Below, one piece after another: positions 23,777 to 34,105 of a stretch of DNA of 64,000 nt. The stretch is taken from assembly GCF_958979055.1 (NCBI RefSeq), contig NC_084899.1:2368501-2432500 (forward strand). The letters run 5' to 3'. Every line of letters starts with the position of its first letter. Within the stretch, counting starts at the first letter, position 1. Position numbers and translations under genes: made by a program. This DNA is from Alnus glutinosa (lineage: Eukaryota; Streptophyta; Magnoliopsida; Fagales; Betulaceae). Below the pieces are notes generated by a model. That model was not told where the DNA came from. It saw nothing but the letters and a program-made list of their open reading frames with translations, and made no database searches.

Positions 23777-24457
23777 GGTTTTTTAAACAACGGCAGGTCC
23801 AAAGGCTGATTGCAAGGCCAGATCAGCAAAATAAAATAAAAATGAGATAGACGTATAACATTACTCTAGCTTTCTTCAATACATGTTTTGTCATTAGGAG
23901 TTAAGCAATACCAAAGGTTGCAGTAGTGCTGGTGGCTCCTCAAAAGAAAACTCAAAGAATACAAAGTGTCAAGGAAAACTCTGAGGGAACCCTGCGGCTA
24001 CTACAACTTCCTAGCAGAAAAAGGCTGTAACAATTTCTTAGAAGGTTTTTGTAACACTATAACACTTGTCCCGAAAGGACTTGGCTTAGATCTAGTTCCA
24101 GTTGAAACTAGATCTTGTAGAGATTGTGACACGTATTTTGTAACGAGATACAAGGAACATGTGTCTTAATTTCAACGAATTTGATTCTAATTGAAAGTGA
24201 ACTCATGCCAAATTGGTTATGAAAAATCCTAAAGCGTTTTTCTGGTAAAAAGGAATAGATTACAACAAAAAAACATGAGTTTGAAAACTAGATAAAGGTG
24301 GGATTCTTTCCCTTAAGATGAGTCCTCATTATGTGTAAATTCTAAGGCAATTAATCTTGATGCCTGTCATGTTGTCAATTAAAAACCAACCAAAATGGTG
24401 AGACATGTGTAGAGAGATATGCACAAGTCACCTCCCTCTCAAATCTACCACCACATG
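23320..24457. other. Spacer between MIOX locus A and B
   Basis: Begins with the likely 3' untranslated region of locus A. It contains G-rich tracts (a run of 15 G at 23550-23564), a T run of about 27 at 23750-23776 and an open frame of 67 codons at 23966-24169 with no recognisable family. Bases 24091-24117 include a short palindrome GATCTAG...CTAGATC. Nothing else can be supported. Confidence 0.5.
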
Positions 24458-24577
24458 CAGGAGCGGAGCCAACATTTGGGATTTTGAGAAGCAAAATTGA
24501 AAAAAAAAAAAAAATTAAGAAAAACTTTGGAACTTATGGGGGCCAAGCCCCCAAAGCTCTTGGTAGCTTCGCCCCTG
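24458..24577. mobile_element. hAT-type MITE with perfect 8-bp target duplication
   Basis: The 120-bp element begins CAGGAGCGGAGCCAAC and ends GGTAGCTTCGCCCCTG, matching the family of 3244-3440. ACCACATG flanks it on both sides (24450-24457 and 24578-24585). The interior is mostly a poly-A tract and a short GC-rich patch. Confidence 0.87.
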
Positions 24578-24736
24578 ACCACATGGATTGTCGAATCTAA
24601 TAGATATTCAATTGGTTTCAATCATGGCACCTAAACCCCGGCTTTTGGGCTAGGTCTCATTATGTAAAGGGCTTTGTGCCCACTCCTTTCAATCTTTTTC
24701 TTACTTCCGTTTTGCCCAAAGAAGAACTAATTACTA

Positions 24737-24775
<39 letters not shown>

Positions 24776-24859
24776 CTGGTAAATCTTTAATCTTTCATAA
24801 ACTCTATTTGCTTAAAAAAGGAAAAATTCAACATCCTACTCAGCCATGACTAGACATTG

Positions 24860-25052
24860 GGTATGTTTGTTAATGTGTTTTAGAATGTGTTTTTTATTTT
24901 TATTTAAAAAAAAAAAAAAAAAGGTGTTCTGATGACATAAAAGTATAAATAATTTTGAGTTTGTTTTGTATTTTGGGTTATTTGTTAATGTTTTTGTTTT
25001 GATAGAACGGAAACCAAAAAAAAAAAAAAAAAAACCAAAATTTTAACAAACA
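24860..25052. mobile_element. MITE in the locus B upstream region
   Basis: Left end GGTATGTTTGTTAATGTG and right end (minus strand) TGTTTGTTAAAATTTTGG are imperfect inverted repeats. The corresponding place upstream of locus C lacks this segment, which supports insertion after duplication. The exact boundary and target duplication are ambiguous by a few bases. Confidence 0.55.
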
Positions 25053-25120
25053 TTTGCTTTGCAACTAAAATTAGGATGTGATATTGTAATATGGACGTAA
25101 ATTTGACTCATGCTGTTCTA

Positions 25121-25271
25121 GAGCATCTTCTGGTGTTCTCCTGGAATGGCATAGATGTAATTTTTTTGATTAAAAAATTACATCTATGCCATCCAAAAGG
25201 ACATAGATGTAATTTTTTAATTACATCTATGCCATTTCAGGAGAACTCTAGGAGGACATCAGGAGATGCTC
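25121..25271. mobile_element. 151-bp palindromic MITE
   Basis: The terminal inverted repeats (GAGCATCTTCTGGTGTTCTC at the left; GAGCATCTCCTGATGTCCTC on the minus strand at the right) are flanked by TA on both sides. Inside, two smaller palindromes each contain CATAGATGTAATTTTTT with its complement, so the whole unit can fold into nested hairpins. The open frame across it is a by-product. It lies about 320 bases upstream of the locus B TATA box and is absent from the equivalent position at locus C. Confidence 0.8.
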
Positions 25272-25557
25272 TAGCATTTCTCGTTCAAATATTATCACTC
25301 AATACACAAACAGTACAACTCTAATAAGAGAATTCTCGTTGATTTGTTCTCGGTGCTTTCCATAAATAAGATTATTTAATCCACATGCAAATTAACCCCT
25401 AATCACTTTTGTTGGGGTAACCAATTTAATCTCGTTATGAGAAAAGGATAAATACAGACTTATGATCTTGTTAATTATTTTGAACGTTTCTTTCGGCCAT
25501 AATGCGTAGGAGTTTGATTGAAAATGAAATGAGGTTTCTATTAAGAATTCCAAGGTT

Positions 25558-25600
25558 TCCTTTTAGCAGATAAGGACTCCTTTTTTGTAACTATAAGTAC
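25558..25600 (+). promoter_or_regulatory. Core promoter of MIOX locus B
   Basis: TTTTAGCAGATAAGGACTCC followed by CTATAAGTAC (25591-25600) is closely matched upstream of locus C (TTTAGCAGACAAGGACTCG then CATAAATACC). The TATA-like element lies about 70 bases before the locus B start codon. The conserved block just upstream may be a shared regulatory site. Confidence 0.55.
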
Positions 25601-26241
25601 CCCCTTTGACAACGTACGTGCTTGCTAGATAGCCACAGCCGATCATAGTAGAAACTTTGAAGGCAAAAATGACCATCCTCGTTGAGAAGCCTGAGCTAAT
25701 TGGTATATATCTGTATATATGTATATATACGCACACACCATTTGGGGTGTTCTTTGTTGTTTCCTTAGATTTTCTTGAGGTTTTGATGTTTTGGTCGTTT
25801 GTTTTGTAAGGGACAGAGGTGGAGGGGAAGAAGCATTTGTCTGAAACCAAGGAGATGGTGCCCCAAGCAGTATCAAACAAGGAAGATAACGAAAAAGAAA
25901 ATGGATTCTTTGCACCAGATGTCAATTCATTCGGCAACTCATTCAGGTAATTTCCTTCACATTTCTTTTTACCTTCAGCTCTTAGAGTGATGAAAATGGT
26001 TTTCAAGTTCACACGTACGCAGTACGTACTGATCTGCGCATGTACGTGGTGAAAATTCTTGACAGAGATTATAATGCTGAATCCGCAAGGCATAAGACGG
26101 TGGAGGAGTTCTACCGGTTGCAGCACATTAACCAAACATATGACTTCGCAAGTGTTAATTAAAGTATTAATTAGGTTAAAGCTTTTGAAATAATTTACCC
26201 GGTACGTGCTGAGTTTGAATAGTTTATCCCCATTCGATTAA

Positions 26242-26599
26242 GGCTTCGTTTGTTTCGGTTTGATGTAAAATGTTTTCTTGAAATTGTTTTTGTATTTTTT
26301 GAAGTTTTGTGCGATTGAAAATGATGGTTAAACCGAGAACATTTTCTGTTTGATTGGAAAACCTTCTTTAATCTTTGAAAAATGGTTTAATATCGTAAAC
26401 TATTTTCGAGTTTGAGCTTTTCATTCTCGCACGCATTCTCTCACACAGTTTATTCTCTGCCGTTGCCCGAGATTGTTGGATTTTGGTGACTATTTTACAT
26501 ACGAGTCAAAAGCCAAAAAAATGTTTTTAGCTGAAATCATTTTCTTGCCGAAAATATTTTTCAAAAGAAAACATTTTACATCTAAACAAAAATGGAGCC
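26242..26599. mobile_element. 358-bp MITE in intron 3 of MIOX locus B
   Basis: Inverted ends GGCTTCGTTTGTTTCGGTTT (left) and GGCTCCATTTTTGTTTAGAT (right, minus strand), then shared GATGTAAAATGTTTTC, bound the element. Flanking trinucleotides are TAA and TAG, so a PIF/Harbinger-type 3-bp duplication with one change is possible. The right 259 bp recur at about 28612-28868 because they are part of the duplicated exon 4 block. Confidence 0.7.
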
Positions 26600-26979
26600 T
26601 AGATATTTCACGTGTATTTGTTGGGCTCGGGACAAGTTTGTTAGAATAATATAAATTAAATGAGTAAATTCATTTCTTTCTAAGCTTAAGCTTTTATGAT
26701 AAATTGTAATTTAGCAAAGTTAAGCTACTTATTAAACCATATATATGTGTGTAAAAAAAAAAATGTAAAAAGAGAAATTATAATGGGTGTGGGTTTCGGT
26801 TAATTATTTTAAAAGCTTTCAAATTAAAATGCATGCAGGTGAAGAGGATGAGAGAAGAGTATGGAAAGCTGGACAGAGTGGAAATGGGGATATGGGAATG
26901 TTGTGAGCTCCTCAACGAGGTGGTGGACGACAGTGATCCCGACTTGGATGAACCTCAAATCATGCACTTGTTAATGTTC

Positions 26980-28596
26980 ATTGAAATCAAGGAGTGAAAA
27001 CATATTCACAAATGAAGTGTTTTAATTTTCTTTATGTTCAAATTAAGTTAACTAATTTGTGAATTTGTTCAATGTTATAATTTTTCCCCAAGTTAAATGT
27101 ACTGTGAATTTGTTCAATGCTAGCATTGATAGCATTTGATTCCCTAGTGTTCTAAAGGAGTAATTCTATTAGTACATTAAATGTTCATCAAGTGTCTATA
27201 AAAAAAATGAGGTGGCTTTTGAAACTACCATTTAATCAAAATCTTCATTTGATCAATCACACGCCCAATGGTAATTTTAAAAACCATATTATTTTTTGAT
27301 GAATACTTAATGTATCAATAAAATTACTCATTCTAAAGATATCGAACCCTACATCTGATGTTACTTCTTAGAGCCACATTGCTCTTTCCCAGAGCCTATG
27401 CCCAAGGCAAAGATCGTGAGTTTATCTCATGAATTTTTAAATTATGACCTAAAAGTTTGATTTGATAAAAGATTAAATGGTATTAAATAAATTTAAATTT
27501 TCAAAGAGATATTAGGAGTTTAAGTTATAGAAAATATAAATGTAAGGGTATTTTTAAAATTTTGAGCTAGGTCTGCCCTGAGTCCTACGATCATTGATTC
27601 TAAAAATTCTTAATAATACTATATGGTTGCAAAAACAATGTGGACCAACCAATATTAGCATAACCCAATCCCTATTTTCTTAATAAGAATAAACAAAATA
27701 TCCAAAAAAAACTCGATTATCCAAAAAAAAAAGAAAAAAAAGAAAAAAAGAAAAAAAAGGTGGAAATATTCCAATCACTTTTACGGGTCAAATTCATTAA
27801 TATATCAATCTCATCCCCACCCATTCCCTCCCTTAAATTGGAATGTCGTATACGCCCAAACCTATCCACGTCCCCCTAACGAAGCAACATCTTTATTTTC
27901 TGGCAAAAAATAGAAATATCTTTTTTTCTTTTTCGGATGAATAAAAAAAAAAAAAAAAAAAAAAAAGAGCAACGGCCCAGCTAATAAGGTCATTAAGGTG
28001 AGTGCCAGGCGTTAGCGGTTCGAGCCGGTTGTTGCAACGTGCCCAAGAAGTGTCACTGTTTAGACGTAGCCACTTACTAGATTCACCTTATAGGCCATCT
28101 CCAGCAGATGCTTTAAATCTTTCAAAATAGTCAAATTTGACTATTTTGAACATTTTTTCTCCAACAACAGATTAGCCACTATGACTTTTTCTCTTCAACA
28201 TTGAACAGTGCATAGCCAACACCGGCTATTCACTGTTCATATGTTTATGATTTTTTTATTAATATTTTCTTTCTCTCCCTCTCCCTCTCTGTCACTCCAC
28301 CTCCACCCACATCCCTCTCCTTCTTCGTTCACCCACTTCCCTCTCCCTCACTTCTCATCTCTATTGGTCTCCCCCTAGTCCCCCACTTCGACGCCATCAT
28401 AGGCCGCCAGAGACCTCTGTTCCGACCTTGACGAGAATCCAATGCAATCAATCGTTGCTCTCCCTCTCTGTCACTCCACAGCGCCGCCCCTCCGTCCCCG
28501 ACCAAGCTCCACACCAAGATCTCCGTCATTGCCCAAACCGAAATCAACTGAAACACATATTCTAGAACAACCAAAATCAACCGAAAACAACCAAAA
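26980..28596 (+). repeat. Copy 2 of the 18.4-20.0 kb segment, inside MIOX locus B exon 4
   Basis: It starts six bases (ATGTTC) after the truncated exon 4 and ends with ACAACCAAAA, after which a second copy of the intron 3 and exon 4 block begins. It carries a complete 172-bp MITE (27158-27329) and the left half of the 1.04-kb transposon (from 28094), cut off abruptly. The near identity with copy 1 indicates a fairly recent event. It has the same orientation as the donor. Confidence 0.92.
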
Positions 28597-28611
28597 CCTT
28601 GATCTGTAAAT

Positions 28612-29244
28612 ATTTTCTGTTTGGTTAGAAAACCTTCTTTAATCTTTGAAAAATGGTTTAATATCGTAAACTATTTTTCGAGTTCAAGCTTCTCATTCTC
28701 ACACGCATTCTCTCACACAGTTTATTCTCCGCCGCCGCCCGAGATTGTTGGATTCGGCGACTTTTCCATACGAGCCAAAAGCCAAAAATATGTTTTTAGC
28801 TGAAATCATTTTCTTGCCGAAAATATTTTTCAAAACAAAACATTTTACATCTAAACAAAAACGGAGCCCAGATATTTCACGTGTATTTGTTGGGCTTGGG
28901 ACAAGTTTGTTAGAATAATATAAATTAAATGAGTAAATTCATTTCTTTCTAAGCTTAAGCTTTTAGGATAAATTGTGATTTAGCAAATTAAGTTAAGCTA
29001 CTTATTAAACCATATATATGTGTAAAAAAAAATGTAAAAAGAGAAATTATAATGGGTGTGGGTTTAGGTTAATTATTTTAAAAGCTTTCAAATTAAAATG
29101 CATGCAGGTGAAGAGGATGAGAGAAGAGTATGGAAAGCTGGACAGAGTGGAAATGGGGATATGGGAATGTTGTGAGCTCCTCAACGAGGTGGTGGACGAC
29201 AGTGATCCCGACTTGGATGAACCTCAAATCATGCACTCGTTACA
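28612..29244 (+). repeat. Second copy of the intron 3-exon 4 block of MIOX locus B
   Basis: Starting at ATTTTCTGTTTGG this stretch matches 26341-26973 with a modest number of substitutions (for example GCCGTTGCCCGAG against GCCGCCGCCCGAG) and small indels. The block begins inside the intron MITE and runs through the splice acceptor into exon 4. The copies differ enough that an assembly error is unlikely. Confidence 0.9.
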
Positions 29245-30323
29245 ATCTGCTGAAGCAATTAGGAAAGATTATCCCGATGAGGATCGGTTGCACCTCACTG
29301 CCTTAATTCATGGTAATACTAATACCCCATGCCATCACAATTCTTAATTATGTGCTACTTAATCCGAAGCTGCAATGCTATATAATTAATCATATCTATG
29401 TATCACGATCCACATGATCTATATATTTGACTTTTAACATTTTTGGTGTGGGCAAACCCGGGCCGCTTCTCCTTTTTACTCAAACGATTGATTAAATACA
29501 CAGTTTATTTATTAATTTAAATTTTTAGGATAAATAATGATTTAACATGAGACACTTAGACTAATGGTCATAATCTTGTCTCCACAATTTGCTTTCTATT
29601 TTTATTATTTATTTCATATATATATATATATATATTATGTGTGATTGGGGATATGAAAATGCTACCGGTAAAGGATCTAGTCGCATTCTTTGTGATATTC
29701 CAGCTAAAAACTATTCAATAAAAACATTTAAGTGACTTTTTTGAATTAATTAATGAGTTTATGGCAAAGGAGCTAAAAGTGAATTTTATTTTGAACTTTT
29801 AGTTCATAAAGTTATTGAATGTGATATGAGATCAAGTAGGCATAAATCTTGGAACTGAGATATGCGTAATTTTTGGATAATTGCATACAAATAAAGAAAA
29901 TGAAAAAAGAAAAGAAAACGTGTAGAATTGAGAATGCAATTGTATCTCGGCATGTCAACTGCATTTAAGATATTAGGGGCCACCTACATGGGCCTATGGC
30001 TATATATATATATATATATATTAAAAACAAATTAAAAGCTTCACGAGATGAAGTTTGAGAGAAAGCTTTTTAGTTGGAAAAATCAAAAATGGTAACATGG
30101 CCTAAAACTAACAAAACTAAAAATAAAATAAATAAATTGCGTGGGACCAATTGACCAAGTTGGTCCCATCCTCTTCTCCTATGTTACGGAAGAGAGGAGG
30201 ATGGGAATTAATCACATTTTATTATATGTGTAGGCTATCGATTAGAGTGACCTTTATTTAGGGAAGCTTTCATTCTAGGCTTTATAGCAGCCTTTTTTGT
30301 GGTCACATGATTGAGCTAACGAT

Positions 30324-30507
30324 AGGGATTGATTTATGGGGAGAAAGTATAGGCTATGGCCTCTCTATTCAATTCTTAAAATCGGAAAAAAAAAAAAAAA
30401 AAAAAATGAAGAAGAAGTAAAAAAAAGAAACTTAGTCTACGGATCTTTACCAACAAATTTTTTTTGCCTATGAGCCCTGTCCATAAGAGTTTTTGGCTTC
30501 GTCCCTG
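30324..30507. mobile_element. Diverged hAT-type MITE
   Basis: The right end TTTTTGGCTTCGTCCCTG resembles the GGTAGCTTCGCCCCTG end of the family; the left end AGGGATTGATTTATGG is eroded and may lack its first base. Flanks CTAACGAT (30316-30323) and CTAATGAT (30508-30515) match at 7 of 8 positions. The interior has a poly-A core like its relatives. Confidence 0.62.
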
Positions 30508-32881
30508 CTAATGATGGTCCTTCGAGACAAATCAACCTGCACCGCTCAGAGTTTAAAAAATGCAAAAATGGCCCAAAGAGTAAACATGATACACAAAATA
30601 TTAAGTACGTGAAAAATGGAAGGAAGTTTGTTATGAAAGATGGATTTGGTGATTAAAGATAATTATGAAATTATGTTTATAAGTTTAATTTCTAAGGATC
30701 CGGCTTGTGTGCTGTAGTTTTAACTATAGCACACATGCTACAAAAGTATGCAACGACCCAAATGGTGTAAAAGTATTTAACGGTCTAGATGTAACAAAAG
30801 AAAATTTGTTTTTTAAACCCTTATTTCTCTTTGATCGTGTTTTTGGGTTACCAAGTCCAAACCAGTATAGGGTTTAAGGAACCATAACAACTTTGGAAGT
30901 GATGGATGGAGATGTGTTTCAGAAATGCAGAACGACACCTGTTCTGCGACCAAAAGCGAACATTGCCTTTGATTAATGGCAATTTCTTCAATTTCTTAGT
31001 CTCACTCAACATCTTCAATTTCTTCATCCTCTAGTAACCCACGAAGATACATTGCATTGTTACATCTGCAAATAATGGAAGAGCAAGCAAGTCAAAAGCT
31101 TGCAGAAAAGAAATAGGACTCCAATATTTAATATTGCTTTGTTAAACCGGCCAACCTGCTCATTAGAGTTGAAGCGAAAGGAAGGCCTCTTCTGCCACCT
31201 CCTCCTCCCTCATCTCTACCAATGTCCCTTTGATGTGGCGTCAAACGTCTTTAGATGATCAAACCACCTTTAAATTAAGTCTATTTTTAAGGTAGTACAA
31301 TTTTTAAAAAATGGTTTTAAGAGTGGTCGGGATGCCGCTAATGGACAAGGAGGGAGAGACACTGATGCACAAGGAGGTCATAGGATCGACTATCATCAGA
31401 ATTTTGAAACTAGAAATTTTTATTTATTTATTTATTTTATATGGATTGCTGATGTGGCAAAGAGATCAATCATGTCCTCAAGATGAGTACTCTCATATTC
31501 CGACTTCAGTTGCGAGTTACCTTCTTATTACGTTACCAATTTTATTGACCTTTTGGCTCCCGTTATTACTAAGAAACCGAAAGAAATATCAAAAGTGAAA
31601 GAAAGTGGGAAAATGAAGATGAAACAAATGTAGGAAAAAAAAAAAAAAAGTCCAAAAGAGACTAAACATGATCAAGAATAATCCATGGAAGAAGACCCTT
31701 CTCCTTCTTCTTTTTTCCTCATTATTTTTAAAAGAACAGCTATGATTGATGAAATTGCCACATTCATGAGATTTGGATCCTTCTCAGTAATAGACTTCTT
31801 AACCTATACGTACCCACAGTACCAATAATATCTGTCACGCAATACATTTCGTCTATGATATATTACCCAACAGAAAATAAAATAAAATAAAATAAAAATA
31901 AAAATGTCGGTTTAGAGTTTAGATTATTATATAGCTGCCATCGTCTCAGCAAACCTGTCCAGCAGATCTCCAGCTATTAAAATTCAACAAAACAACAACT
32001 AAAACGCGGGAGCATACGGAGTTGATGACGTGGTGCATTAAGCAACGTCCGTTGCGTATACCACCTGCCACGAGAAAAGTCAGAGGCTTATTTGGCCATG
32101 ACTAGATGCTGCGTCATGAGTGGGTCCAACCTTTGCTGCGTGACTGAAATTAGGATGTGATATCCACGTAAGGCTGACTCATTTCCTTAAATTTTAATCC
32201 CGGAGAACATGCAAGTGGGCGTCTGTAAATTCTTTTTAATTTAGACCCCCTTCTTAAACTGCCAAATTATGGCATGCACCACTTCTTTCTTTAAATAATA
32301 TTTTGTACCACCCCATTTAGCAAATCCTCCAAAATTGGTTATATGTTGCAATTAAACTTATAAATGTAATACTGTTTAAAGTGGAGCTGACAATTTTTGA
32401 CACGATTTTGTAAATTTGATATGAACTCAATACAAAATTAGCAAGTTAAGGTTGTGGAGTTTGACCCGTTTAATTAAATGGGTTGGGTTAGGAATGAACT
32501 ATTTAGTCTTATACACATGTCTCGACATGGCCAAACTCAACACGAAATGAGGGATATGATCCGTTTAATTAAATAGGTAGGATTATGGTTGACCTATAAC
32601 CGTGCCTCAATACCCCACCTGAATCCGACACGCGAGCATGAATTGACACCCTTAGTTTAAAGCGGATTATAATAATCCTTTAAGTTTAAGATTCGGCTTA
32701 AATTAGTTTTAGTTAGAATTGAACCTGTTGGAACTAAGATATATGTTCCTTATGCCCCGTTATAGAACGCGCATCTCAATCCCAACAAGTCCCCTAAGCC
32801 AAGGTTTGGCTTATGTATTGTAAAGAGCCTACAACATATGTGCTTTTTTTCAAAGGTTCAAATTTTATTTTAAAATTTTCA

Positions 32882-33340
32882 GGAAAAACTTTATTTATCA
32901 CCCGTGATCTTTTATTACTTTTGCAATTATACCCTTAAACTTTTAAAAATGTCAATTTATGGTCACCATCTTTCAATTGTTTGCAATGTTAACCTTCTTG
33001 TCCAAATTCAACATTAAATCCTAACTGAAAAGGCAAAATTCTCAAAATACTTCTCCCTTCTAAATTTTTTCTTTTGGAAAAATGTGACCCAAGTCGGGTC
33101 AAACTTGTTATTTATTTATTTTTTAAAAAAAATTAATTATTAAATCAATGTATTTTTGTAATTTTATAAACATCTTAGGGCTATAAATGATATTTTGCTC
33201 GTAAACCATTTGATTTAATGTTGAATTTGGACGGAATGGTTGAAAACTTGAAATTGCAAAAAATTGAATGACATTTTTAAAGTTTGAGGGTGTGATTTAA
33301 AAAGTGATGAAAGATTAAGAGTGGTAAATGAAGTTTTTTC
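32882..33340. mobile_element. Mutator-type MITE, second family copy
   Basis: Left end GGAAAAACTTTATTTATCAC and right end (minus strand) GAAAAAACTTCATTTACCAC form long inverted repeats. The interior shares TTTTGCAATTA and GTTGAATTTGGAC words with the copy at 8206-8642. The 9-bp flanks AAATTTTCA and AATTTTTGA match at 7 positions. Confidence 0.75.
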
Positions 33341-33840
33341 AATTTTTGACGAAAAATAGATAGAGAGAGAGAATGAAGTTAAATATGGATCCACCGTTAA
33401 AAAACCTATAACATATATTCTGTAGTTTTTTATCGCACCTAAGCCAAACCCTATGATTTATAGGAAATTCAACGTTAAATTTAACAATTAAATTTTAATT
33501 AAAAGATCATGATTTTATTACATTAATTTTCATCATATATAATATGCATAATACTTTAAAAAAATTTGTGTACTAATTACATATCTAAATAATTTAATCT
33601 GAATATAATAAATTCTGTTTAAGGAGCTCAAGAGCTTGTAAGATACCCAATCATAGATAATCGATTAATGAATAAAATTGTAGAATACCAATTTTAGTAA
33701 GAGATGATCTCACAGCTTCGACCATCGATTGGGGTAGGGTTAAGCTCAATTATTAGGGTATTAATTGGAAGGCATTTACGTGAGCCAATGAATGAGTTAG
33801 AACTTGAGTGGAAGTGATAGACACGCGCAGGAAGCGGGGT

Positions 33841-34105
33841 GTATCTCCCTCGTCAATTTCCACGTTTTGAATTGTTTTGAACGTTTCCTAGCTTGGGACT
33901 TGTTGGATAAAATAGCAGGAAAACTTTAGATTTTTCAGTTCAGGACTTCCAAGTTAAGGACTTCAAGGTTTCAATTTAGCAGACAAGGACTCGTTTATTT
34001 CACCATAAATACCTCCATGGACAACGTGTGCAGCCACAGCTATTCAGAAGCTTTTCATCTCTATTCCTTTGGTTTGAGTTTTATTGCTCCAAGTTTGGAC
34101 GAACA
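33841..34105 (+). promoter_or_regulatory. Promoter and leader of MIOX locus C
   Basis: CATAAATACC at 34004-34013 is the likely TATA box, about 92 bases before the start codon. It lies downstream of TTTAGCAGACAAGGACTC, which is conserved with locus B. Two direct copies of GGACTTC(C/A)AAG at about 33941-33967 sit just upstream. The leader is about 60 bases. Confidence 0.55.

Larger units (their letters stand above)
24578..25590. other. Upstream region of MIOX locus B
   Basis: A T run of about 37 lies at 24740-24776. Pieces of this region match the upstream region of locus C: CCATGACTAGA at 24844 and 32096, AAATTAGGATGTGATAT at 25068 and 32149, and TTTTGAACGTTTC at 25478 and 33877. The promoter was therefore duplicated with the gene. 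Two MITEs (24860-25052 and 25121-25271) interrupt the homology in B only. Confidence 0.6.
25669..29312 (+). pseudogene. Myo-inositol oxygenase locus B, truncated with a broken and duplicated exon 4
   Basis: Exons 1-3 (25669-25702, 25811-25946, 26066-26147) are in frame and encode MTILVEKPELIG... to QHINQTYDF. The exon 3 donor is GCAAGT, a non-canonical GC donor. Exon 4 (26839-26973) is cut after MHLL by a copy of the 18.4-20.0 kb segment. A second, full-length exon 4 lies at 29108-29312 within a repeat of the preceding intron, and would splice in frame to exon 3. Nothing matching exons 5-11 was found between 29313 and locus C, so four of six iron ligands are missing, and a conserved Trp in DEDW is Arg in the second copy. 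Skipping the broken exon could give a protein of about 163 residues ending in intron sequence, without catalytic activity. Transcription is unknown. Confidence 0.88.
29313..33840. other. Spacer between MIOX locus B and C
   Basis: No exon 5-11 relics of locus B were seen. TA microsatellites lie at about 29617-29634 and 30002-30021. The 95-codon frame at 31311-31598 has a hydrophobic C-terminal half but no family resemblance and is not called. Bases 32080-32190 match the upstream region of locus B and begin the duplicated promoter. Two MITEs are listed separately. Confidence 0.5.

Noticed and set aside
23966..24169. 67-codon frame with several cysteines
   Set aside because: The cysteine spacing does not fit a secreted peptide family I know, there is no signal peptide, and the flanks are unremarkable spacer.
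26341..29244. Assembly artefact as an explanation of the duplicated MIOX exon 4
   Set aside because: The two copies differ by multiple substitutions and small indels, and the filler copy also differs from its source, so these are real diverged copies.
31311..31598. 95-codon frame with a hydrophobic stretch
   Set aside because: No recognisable family, no supporting splice sites, and TTTA/ATTT microsatellite in the middle of the frame.
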